Below, piece by piece: positions 8,016 through 14,865 of a DNA stretch of 32,968 bases. Source of the DNA: Paenibacillus campinasensis (GTDB lineage Bacteria > Bacillota > Bacilli > Paenibacillales > Paenibacillaceae); assembly GCF_002272015.1 (NCBI RefSeq), contig NZ_NPBY01000026.1, positions 1-32,968 on the forward strand, read 5' to 3'. Within the stretch, counting starts at the first letter, position 1; each line of letters starts with the position of its first letter. The notes below the pieces were generated by a model that was given only the letters and a program-made list of their open reading frames with translations, searched no databases and had not been told where the DNA came from. The position numbers were made by a program, and so were the translations under genes.

Positions 8016-8233
8016 CCTATATCCCCTCCCAAAGGTAAACGCTAGGGATGTTTACACCATCATCGGCATATCCCTGCCTCCTATTGTACCTTTAACTGTA
8101 TCCGCTTCCAATACATTTTGACAACCGCCTCTAGTGACAACGTCAATCCCTGGAGGTTGCTCGCCGTTAGCATTGTTTTGGCCGGTTTGCACTTTTTTGA
8201 GCGGACCCTGCGCGGGGCCATGTTCTACGAATA

Positions 8234-8276
8234 GCAAGAAAGTCCAATTGCCGGAAAATGCCTGCTGACCCATAAT
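8234..8276 (+). promoter_or_regulatory. Promoter of the sugar importer operon with 19-bp activator-like motif, copy 1
   Basis: GCAAGAAAGTCCAATTGCC (8234-8252) is identical to 14790-14808. Its 3' end is part of a -35 box TTGCCG (8248-8253). A -10 box CATAAT (8271-8276) follows after exactly 17 bp. The start codon is about 55 bp further on. A site overlapping a poor -35 is the usual position for an AraC-type activator. A GC-rich inverted repeat (GGACCCTGCGCGGGGCC) lies just upstream at 8203-8219. The 8016-8233 spacer otherwise shows no gene: an antisense frame there has no ribosome site. Confidence 0.65.
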
Positions 8277-8330
8277 AAAATCTACATCAGAACAATCAAC
8301 CAGCGCTTTTAGAATACGGAGGTGAATGAG

Positions 8331-9311
8331 GTGAATCAAGCCGCAGCGCCGAAGGCCGCTGTGAACGGGGAGCGCTTTAAGACAAGCAAGGGGCCGGGCA
8401 CGCCCCGGGGGGTGAAGCTACGACGGCTGAGAAGGGATAAATGGCTGTACATTTTGCTAATTCCCGGCCTGCTGTACTTCCTGATATTCAAATATGTGCC
8501 GATGTGGGGCGTGCTGCTGGCCTTCAAGGATTATCAGCCCTTTGTCGGGTTCTGGAACAGCCCTTGGGTAGGCTTCGAGCATTTCCGGGTGTTCTTTCAA
8601 AATCCGGACTTCTATATGCTGCTGCGCAACACGCTGATCCTGTCCTTGTACAATCTTGTGTTTTTCTTTCCTGCCCCGATCATCCTGGCGATTCTTCTGA
8701 ACGAAATCCGTCGTTCCTTTTACAAAAGAGCGATCCAGACGATGCTGTATGTTCCGCATTTTATCTCGATGGTCATCGTCGCGAGCCTCACCTATGTGCT
8801 GCTGACCACCGAAGGCGGCGTCATCAACGAATTGTTGTATGCGTTTACAGGGCGGAAGATCGAATTTCTGTCCGATCCGGACTGGTTCCGGCCGCTGATC
8901 ATTATCCAGACCATCTGGAAAGAGAGCGGATGGGGAACGATCATCTTCCTGGCGGCGCTGGCGGGCGTCGATATGGAGCAGTACGAAGCGGCGATTGTGG
9001 ACGGAGCGAACCGCTGGAGGCAAATATGGCATATTACGCTGCCGGCGATCCGAAGCACGATTGTCATTTTGCTCATTTTGCGGATGGGTTCGATTCTCGA
9101 TAACGGGTTTGAACAGATCTTCCTGATGATGAATGCGCTCAACCGTGAGGTCGCCGAAGTGTTTGACACCTATGTGTACACGCTTGGCATCACGCAAGGG
9201 GCGTTCAGCTACAGTACGGCGGTCGGCCTGTTTAAATCGGTGATCGGCGTCATTCTCGTGGTCGGCACCAACTGGCTGGCCAAAAAATTCGGCGAGTCTG
9301 GACTCTATTAG
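8331..9311 (+). CDS. lplB: Carbohydrate ABC transporter permease, LplB/YteP type
   Basis: This is an inner-membrane permease of the CUT1-type sugar importer class, 326 residues long. The basic N-terminus is followed by six hydrophobic segments beginning at LYILLIPGLLYFLIF. The cytoplasmic EAA loop that docks the ATPase is clear (EAAIVDGANRWRQIWHITLPAI region, about residues 222-243). It resembles B. subtilis LplB and YteP, permeases linked to pectin or lipoprotein-type sugar import. I chose the GTG at 8331 because GGAGG (8318-8322) lies 8 bp before it. The upstream GTG at 8322 overlaps that ribosome site. It is the first gene of an operon with 9327 and 10365. No ATPase gene is present, so a shared MsmX-like ATPase is likely. 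Confidence 0.9.
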   Translation: MNQAAAPKAAVNGERFKTSKGPGTPRGVKLRRLRRDKWLYILLIPGLLYFLIFKYVPMWGVLLAFKDYQPFVGFWNSPWVGFEHFRVFFQNPDFYMLLRNTLILSLYNLVFFFPAPIILAILLNEIRRSFYKRAIQTMLYVPHFISMVIVASLTYVLLTTEGGVINELLYAFTGRKIEFLSDPDWFRPLIIIQTIWKESGWGTIIFLAALAGVDMEQYEAAIVDGANRWRQIWHITLPAIRSTIVILLILRMGSILDNGFEQIFLMMNALNREVAEVFDTYVYTLGITQGAFSYSTAVGLFKSVIGVILVVGTNWLAKKFGESGLY

Positions 9312-9326
9312 AAAGGAGGGAATGCG

Positions 9327-10208
9327 GTGACGAAGCATTACAGAACCGCGGGCGGCACCGTCTTCGATCTGCTTAACTACGTCTTCCTCGGCTTGTTCGG
9401 CCTGCTGGCGGTACTCCCGTTTATTTTTGTCCTGTCCGGCTCCTTTGCCACTGATGCCGAAATTACCAAAAGAGCCGTGTTCCTGATTCCCTCCACCTTC
9501 TCCATTGATGCGTATCGATTCATCTTCTCCACAGACACGATCCTGCGCAGCATCGGGGTGTCGGTATATGTCACGGTGGTGGGCACGATCGTCAACCTGA
9601 TCTTTACGGTGACGATGGCTTATCCGCTCGCCCGGCGAGGTTTGATGGGCCGCAATCTCATTCTCAACCTGGTCATCTTCACGATGCTGTTTGGCGGCGG
9701 AATGATACCGACGTATCTGGTCATTCGGGACTTGAATCTGCTCGACTCCTTGAACGCCTTGATTATTCCGGGCGCCATCAGTGCCTTTAACCTGATCATT
9801 GTCAAAAATTTCTTCCAGGAGCTTCCGCCGGGGCTGGAGGAGGCCGCCCGCATTGACGGCTGCAACGAGCTGGGGCTGCTGTGGAGAATCGTGCTTCCGC
9901 TCTCGAAGCCCGTGCTTGCGACCTTTACGCTGTTTTACGCGGTGGGCCACTGGAACAACTTCTTCTCGGCGCTGCTCTATATCAATGATCCGGAGAAATG
10001 GCCGCTGCAGGTCATGCTTCGCCAGATTGTCATGCTGTCCCAGTCGGCCGGGGACATCACGTCGATGGACCCGAGCTTTGTGCCGCCGCCGGAGCAGTCG
10101 GTCAAGATGGCGGTCATCGTGGTTGGTACGCTGCCGATCCTGTGTGTGTATCCGTTCTTGCAGAAGCATTTTGCCAAAGGGGTGCTGCTCGGGTCGATCA
10201 AGGGCTAG
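9327..10208 (+). CDS. lplC: Carbohydrate ABC transporter permease, LplC/YtcP type
   Basis: This is the second permease (293 residues) of the importer, with six hydrophobic segments and an EAA loop reading EEAARIDGCNELGLLWRIVLPLSKP across about residues 170-194. The C-terminal GVLLGSIKG ending is characteristic of the LplC/YtcP group. A GTG start at 9327 follows AAAGGAGGG by 6 bp, and the gene begins 15 bp after the lplB stop, which implies co-transcription. It would form the membrane channel as a heterodimer with the preceding permease. Confidence 0.9.
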   Translation: MTKHYRTAGGTVFDLLNYVFLGLFGLLAVLPFIFVLSGSFATDAEITKRAVFLIPSTFSIDAYRFIFSTDTILRSIGVSVYVTVVGTIVNLIFTVTMAYPLARRGLMGRNLILNLVIFTMLFGGGMIPTYLVIRDLNLLDSLNALIIPGAISAFNLIIVKNFFQELPPGLEEAARIDGCNELGLLWRIVLPLSKPVLATFTLFYAVGHWNNFFSALLYINDPEKWPLQVMLRQIVMLSQSAGDITSMDPSFVPPPEQSVKMAVIVVGTLPILCVYPFLQKHFAKGVLLGSIKG

Positions 10209-10364
10209 CGTATTGCAGCTCAGCGTCTTCATCAATTCAGCTTGAGGGAACTGCACCGGTCCTGTCCGTGCCCTGCCCTGGCCTTATGGCTGCGAGTGCT
10301 GGAACAGCTGTCGGTGTAACTATATCCAACTTTTTCCGAAATAAGAAGGAGGTATCAAGGACAA

Positions 10365-11948
10365 GTGAAGCAACGATGGAACAGAAGAAGCTGGCTGGCC
10401 ATGCTGCTGGCCATGGTCCTGCTGCTGGTGGCCGGATGCGGCGGATCAGCGCCTGCGGCGACCGAAACTCCGGGCTCCGGTAACGAGCCCACGCCGAATG
10501 AAGGTCAGCAGGCGGAGGAACCGCTGAACCTGACGATCATGCTTCCGATCTTCAAGACGAATTATCCCAAGGACGGAAGCCCGGTCGTAGCAGAGCTTGA
10601 ACAGCGGACCAACACCCGCATTCATCTGGAATGGGTGCCGAATGCATCCTATACTGACAAGTTTAATATTACGCTGGCCTCAGGCAAGCTCCCGACCATT
10701 ATGTACGTCCCGGATGCTAAGGCATCCAGCTTTGTCAGCGCGGCCAAATCCGGAGCCTTCTGGGAAGTGGGGCCTTATCTGAAGGATTACCCGAACCTGA
10801 GCCAGGCCAATGAAGTCATTCTCCGAAATTCCTCGATTGAAGGGAAGAATTACGGCATCTACCGCGGCCGCGTGCTGGGCCGTAACGGGGTGGTGTTCCG
10901 CAAGGACTGGCTGGAGAATGTCGGGCTTGAGCCGCCGCAGACGATCGATGACTTCTATAATGTGCTGAAGGCTTTTAAGGAACAAGACCCTGACGGAAAT
11001 GGCAAGGACGACACGTACGGCATGGTGCTGGTCAAATGGACCGGTCAATGGGCCAGCGGCTTCGATATTATGAAGCTGTGGTTCGGCGTCCCGAACAAAT
11101 GGGGTCTTCAGGACGGCAAGCTTATGCCGGAGCATGAATTCCCGGAGTATGTGGAAGCGCTTCAATTCATGAAGAAGCTGTATGACGAGAAGCTGATTAA
11201 TGCGGATTTTGCCGTGATGGACAGCGCCAAGTGGAATGATCCGGTTGTAAACGGCACGGCCGGGGTCATTGTCGACGTCGTGGATACTGCGGCCCGGATT
11301 GATGACCGAATCAAGGCCGCGGCTGCCCAGGCAGGAAAGGAGTTTCCGGAAGGCGAGCACTACATGGATGTGGTGGGCGCTGTTGCCGGAAGCGACGGAC
11401 AGCTGCGCACACTGCCAACCTCCGGGTTCGCCGGCATGCTGGCCATCCCGAAATCGACGGTCAAGAGCGAGGAGGAGTTCAAGCGGGTGCTGGCCTTCCT
11501 GGACCAGCTGAATGAGCCGGAGCTGCAGACCTTGCTCGGCTTCGGCCTGGAAGGGACGCACTACACGCTGGAGGGCGAGCATGTTGTGCCGGTTAAGGAT
11601 ACGGTGCTGCTGGAATCGGAGGTGGAGGGGCTGAACCAGATGCTGACCTTTATACCGATGGACCAGGGGCGGAAGGTGAAGCAGACACCGCTTCGGATCA
11701 AGCAGGAGGAAGTGCAGAGGGCTAACGAGGAGTTCATTGTCAGCAATCCGGCCGAGCCGTTCATCTCCACCGTATACACGCAGAAGGGCGCGCAGCTTGA
11801 TAACATCATCAATGATGCCCGGATCAAGTATATCGTCGGACAGATCGATGAGGCCGGGCTGCAATCGGCATTCCAAGTATGGCGCAACACCGGCGGAAGC
11901 GAGCTGATTGAGGAGATGAACGAGCTGTACAGTCAGGCCGCGCCTTAA
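10365..11948 (+). CDS. lplA: Sugar-binding lipoprotein of the ABC importer, LplA-like
   Basis: This 527-residue extracellular solute-binding protein (family 1 type) is anchored to the membrane. The signal peptide MKQRWNRRSW plus hydrophobic core ends in the lipobox LVAGC, with Cys25 as the lipid attachment site. An Ala/Pro/Glu/Gly-rich linker (about 26-50) leads into the binding domain (LNLTIMLPIFK onward). A DPDGNGKDDTYG calcium-binding-like loop lies in the middle, as is common in LplA-type proteins. The start is GTG, with AAGGAGG 12 bp upstream. The 156-bp gap after the permease gene is longer than usual but holds no terminator. In B. subtilis the order is lplA-B-C, whereas here the binding protein comes last. 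The ligand is probably a pectin-derived oligosaccharide, inferred from neighbours. Confidence 0.9.
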   Translation: MKQRWNRRSWLAMLLAMVLLLVAGCGGSAPAATETPGSGNEPTPNEGQQAEEPLNLTIMLPIFKTNYPKDGSPVVAELEQRTNTRIHLEWVPNASYTDKFNITLASGKLPTIMYVPDAKASSFVSAAKSGAFWEVGPYLKDYPNLSQANEVILRNSSIEGKNYGIYRGRVLGRNGVVFRKDWLENVGLEPPQTIDDFYNVLKAFKEQDPDGNGKDDTYGMVLVKWTGQWASGFDIMKLWFGVPNKWGLQDGKLMPEHEFPEYVEALQFMKKLYDEKLINADFAVMDSAKWNDPVVNGTAGVIVDVVDTAARIDDRIKAAAAQAGKEFPEGEHYMDVVGAVAGSDGQLRTLPTSGFAGMLAIPKSTVKSEEEFKRVLAFLDQLNEPELQTLLGFGLEGTHYTLEGEHVVPVKDTVLLESEVEGLNQMLTFIPMDQGRKVKQTPLRIKQEEVQRANEEFIVSNPAEPFISTVYTQKGAQLDNIINDARIKYIVGQIDEAGLQSAFQVWRNTGGSELIEEMNELYSQAAP

Positions 11949-12066
11949 CCAACATTCGTAAATGTCCACCCATTCATAGCTGCATCAGGCAGCTGGTCTG
12001 CCTCGCAGCCAGCCAGGTGCAGGGGCCTTTCCCTGTTGCAGCCTGAGCCATCGATATCGCTGAATC

Positions 12067-12108
12067 ATGACGGTACGGAAGAGCCTTCTTTTCTGTACCG
12101 TCATTTCT
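12067..12108 (+). terminator. Terminator of the importer operon
   Basis: ATGACGGTAC (12067-12076) and GTACCGTCAT (12095-12104) form a 10-bp stem and are followed by TTCTC. It lies 119 bp past the lipoprotein stop. The remaining 11949-12295 spacer holds no gene, only a short direct repeat of AAATCYCCG at about 12133-12156 and the regulator promoter. Confidence 0.6.
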
Positions 12109-12182
12109 CGGTTCCCTGAACAAATCCCTGATTAAATCTCCGGACAAATCTCCGATCAAACAAAAAAGAAGCGGAAAAAACC

Positions 12183-12211
12183 TTGTATTTCAAATTGAAT
12201 GCGTTTACATT
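12183..12211 (+). promoter_or_regulatory. Candidate promoter with CcpA (cre) site upstream of the AraC-type regulator
   Basis: TTGTAT (12183-12188) and TACATT (12206-12211) are spaced by 17 bp. TGAATGCGTTTACA at 12196-12209 fits the catabolite-repression consensus TGWAANCGNTNWCA at 13 of 14 positions and overlaps the -10 box. If real, glucose would repress the regulator and so the island. Confidence 0.5.
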
Positions 12212-12295
12212 CTAATTATGCAATAGAAGGAAAAGTCGGTGATTATTGGTTAGGGTGATAGAAGTCCTCAAAAAATCATTTCGGTTGGTGAGAGC

Positions 12296-14650
12296 ATGCG
12301 AATCCTGAGCCTGCAGCAGTTGAAGCCCCGCCGGCTGTTCCATCGCGGGGGAAAATATTATCGCAGCAGCCTGATCATGATGCTCGTGGTCTCTGCCATC
12401 CCGGGGCTGATTACGGCCGGGCTGCTGTATTGGATGGCGGGAGGGCGCCTCGAAGCGGAGCTGCTCAAGATGCATCATGACCAGATTGAACAGCGGGCGG
12501 CCAACATTAACGAACAGCTCTCGAATCTGGAACTGATGCTGGCGCACTGGGCGTTTGACCCCAAGTTTGATTACAGCCTCAGCGGTCTTGATTTCAAGCT
12601 GGCCTTCGAACGGTCGCGGGACATTACGAAGACGCTGCTGGTCATGCAGGGCTCCAATACGATGGTGAAGCAGGTGGAGCTGTATCTGGCCGAGGAGCAG
12701 CCGATTCTGTTCAATCCCGAGTACGGGGAGATCGCCTTGGGCGAGCTCAGTCGCCAATACGGCAGGCTGCTTGAGAGTGAGCAGAGCATGTACTGGACCG
12801 AGTGGGCATTTGACCCGAAGCGTCCGGCGGTGAAGGAGCTGACGCTGGTCCATCATATCCCCGGCGGAAGCCAGCAGCCGTTCGGCGCGCTGCTGATACG
12901 CATGGACCCGCAGAAGGTTGCAGCCATGTTGCGGACGATGACGCCGTACAATGACGGCGAGACGTTCCTGGTGGAGACCGGGGGCGAGCTGTTCGCCTCG
13001 GCCAGCGGCAGCGGCAGCGATGGGGCGCTGGTGACGGCGCTGCGAAGCAGCATCGCGGCGCGGGAGACGGGGAGCAGGACATCCTTCTTCATGAACTGGG
13101 ACGGCGCGACGTATACGGTAACCTACGGCTCGTTCTCCCGGATTGCGGCGGACTGGAACTATGTGTCGGCCGCGCCGATCAGCAGCATTACGATGCCGGT
13201 TGTGTTCATATCGAAGCTGATCTTCGCCGTCAGTGCCAGCGCCCTGATCGTGGCCGGCATTCTGTCCTGGCTGGCTTCCCGCAAAATGTACTCCCCGGTA
13301 AGAAGACTGCTGCAGCAGCTGCTGCCTGAGCAGATGAACGCCGGCGGCCGGGATGACGAATTCACGCTGATCGAGCGGCAGTGGCAGCATCTGCACTGGG
13401 AGAGCCATGACCTGCAGCGGAAGCTGACCGAACAGCTGCCGCATGTGAAGGAGAGCTTCTTGCACCAGCTGCTGCTCGGATATCTGTCCGCCTATTCGGA
13501 GCAGGAGCTGCGCAGCCGGATGGCGCATTTCAAATGGACGCTGGATGACCACTGTCTGGTGGTGATGTATATACAGCTGTCCGGAATGACCCGGCTGGAC
13601 GGCAAGTTCCAGACCGGAGACGAGGGGCTCGTCTCCTACGCATCCGCGAATATCGTCCGCGAGCTGGCAGAGCAGCAGTTCGGCCAATCGGACGTGATCA
13701 ACTTTCATGACCTTACAGCCGGTCTATTGCTCATTCTTCCGAGCGGCCCGCCTATCCGGGAGAAGGTGCTTCGCTTCGGCGGGGAGCTGACGGATACGAT
13801 CAACCGCATACTGAAGCTGAGAGTTACCGCCGCCTTTAGCCCGCCTGTGACCCGGGTCAGTGAGATTCCGCTCGTATTCGAGGCCGCGCAGCAGGCGGCA
13901 AGCCATCGGCTGTTCGGGAGCGACAATCAGCTGATCGACATGAGCGAGCTGGACCGGGACGGGGTTTACGATACCGAGCCGCGGTATTCCTTCACGCTGG
14001 AGCGGGAGCTGATCCAGGCGCTGCGGACAGGGCAGCGGGAGGAAGCCTTCCGGATTCTGGACGAATTTCTGGCCGTTCTTGGAGCGGGCGGTGCGAAAGC
14101 GATGGAGGTGCAGCAGGGCATGCTGCATCTGCTGGGCAGCGTTCAGCATGCGATGATGGTGTCCGGGATTCAGCCGGGCAGACTGTTCAAGGGCGTCAAC
14201 ATGTACGAGGCGCTGTCGGAAATCCGGGAGCCCGAGCTGATCGGAAGCTGGTTCCGGGAGAAGGTGGTGTCTCCGTATATGCAGGAGCTGGCCGACCGGG
14301 CAGACGGCGGCGTCAAGATGCTCATCGAACAGGCGATGATTTACATGCAGCAGCACTATATGCAGGATATTTCGCTGGACAGCTGTGCCGATCATATCGG
14401 GACGAACCCGTTCTTCCTGAGCAAAGCCTTCAAGCAGGTAACCGGCAAGAACTTCATCGATTATTTGACCGGACTGCGGATGGACAAAGCGAAGGAGCTG
14501 CTTCGGGACACGGGGATGCGCATATGCGACGTGGCCGGGCAGGTGGGGTATCAGCACAGCTATTTTAACCGGATATTCAAAAAACAAGAGGGCATCACCC
14601 CGACCCAATACCGGGAGCTGAGCCAGTATGACGGTATGTCCTCTCCATAG
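12296..14650 (+). CDS. Membrane-anchored AraC-family transcriptional regulator, YesS/YtdP-like
   Basis: This 784-residue one-component sensor-regulator has a transmembrane segment at about 26-47 (SSLIMMLVVSAIPGLITAGLLYW), an extracytoplasmic ligand domain of about 250 residues and a second transmembrane segment at about 302-325. A long cytoplasmic middle region follows, and the C-terminal AraC-type double helix-turn-helix is at about 680-780. The last part carries ISLDSCADHIGTNPFFLSKAFKQ and the family signature VAGQVGYQHSYFNRIFKKQEGITPTQYR. The layout matches B. subtilis YesS and YtdP, and YesS activates rhamnogalacturonan genes. It lies between the importer operon and the catabolic operon, whose promoters share a 19-bp motif, so it is the best candidate for their activator. 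The ribosome site (GGTGAG) is weak. Confidence 0.88.
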   Translation: MRILSLQQLKPRRLFHRGGKYYRSSLIMMLVVSAIPGLITAGLLYWMAGGRLEAELLKMHHDQIEQRAANINEQLSNLELMLAHWAFDPKFDYSLSGLDFKLAFERSRDITKTLLVMQGSNTMVKQVELYLAEEQPILFNPEYGEIALGELSRQYGRLLESEQSMYWTEWAFDPKRPAVKELTLVHHIPGGSQQPFGALLIRMDPQKVAAMLRTMTPYNDGETFLVETGGELFASASGSGSDGALVTALRSSIAARETGSRTSFFMNWDGATYTVTYGSFSRIAADWNYVSAAPISSITMPVVFISKLIFAVSASALIVAGILSWLASRKMYSPVRRLLQQLLPEQMNAGGRDDEFTLIERQWQHLHWESHDLQRKLTEQLPHVKESFLHQLLLGYLSAYSEQELRSRMAHFKWTLDDHCLVVMYIQLSGMTRLDGKFQTGDEGLVSYASANIVRELAEQQFGQSDVINFHDLTAGLLLILPSGPPIREKVLRFGGELTDTINRILKLRVTAAFSPPVTRVSEIPLVFEAAQQAASHRLFGSDNQLIDMSELDRDGVYDTEPRYSFTLERELIQALRTGQREEAFRILDEFLAVLGAGGAKAMEVQQGMLHLLGSVQHAMMVSGIQPGRLFKGVNMYEALSEIREPELIGSWFREKVVSPYMQELADRADGGVKMLIEQAMIYMQQHYMQDISLDSCADHIGTNPFFLSKAFKQVTGKNFIDYLTGLRMDKAKELLRDTGMRICDVAGQVGYQHSYFNRIFKKQEGITPTQYRELSQYDGMSSP

Positions 14651-14663
14651 ATTGCAGCGATGG

Positions 14664-14690
14664 CCGGCACATAGCGCCGGTTATTTTTTT
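14664..14690 (+). terminator. Rho-independent terminator of the regulator gene
   Basis: CCGGC and GCCGG form a short GC stem around a 7-nt loop and are followed by TTATTTTTTT, 13 bp past the stop codon. Confidence 0.8.
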
Positions 14691-14789
14691 GTCCGGAGTC
14701 AGGCTGAACGATCCCGAAATCCACCGGACAATAATGTCCAAAGCGGATAAAAATGTGCAAGCAAAGGGCCGCACCGCACGGCGGTATGC

Positions 14790-14832
14790 GCAAGAAAGTC
14801 CAATTGCCTGCAAGCCCGGGGCCTTCTACACT
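14790..14832 (+). promoter_or_regulatory. Promoter of the catabolic operon with 19-bp activator-like motif, copy 2
   Basis: The 19-bp motif at 14790-14808 is identical to 8234-8252. Here too its end forms a -35 box (TTGCCT, 14804-14809), and TACACT (14827-14832) follows after 17 bp. Upstream lie a related segment GCAAGCAAAGGGCC (14757-14770), 33 bp or about three helical turns away, and a perfect palindrome GGACA-ATAA-TGTCC (14726-14739) containing TGTCCAA. These could be further binding half-sites. Confidence 0.65.
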
Positions 14833-14865
14833 GGGGGTACGACTCTTAGACGGGAGATGATAGGG

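Noticed and set aside
8052..8339. A 95-codon minus-strand frame in the importer promoter region
   Set aside because: It covers the shared 19-bp motif and the -35/-10 boxes, and it has no ribosome site or homology. The resemblance of its NWTFL stretch to a frame near 14,800 comes from the shared DNA motif, not from a protein family.
8457..10256. A 599-codon open frame on the minus strand
   Set aside because: It is antisense to the two permease genes, rich in Arg/His/Gln/Asp as GC-rich shadows are, has no ribosome site and no recognisable domain.
10680..11969. A 429-codon open frame on the minus strand
   Set aside because: It is antisense to the lipoprotein gene, whose signal peptide and fold are clear. 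There is no promoter or ribosome site.
12212..13708. A 498-codon open frame on the minus strand
   Set aside because: It is antisense to the AraC-type regulator, which has clear domains. The frame is a shadow of GC-rich codons.
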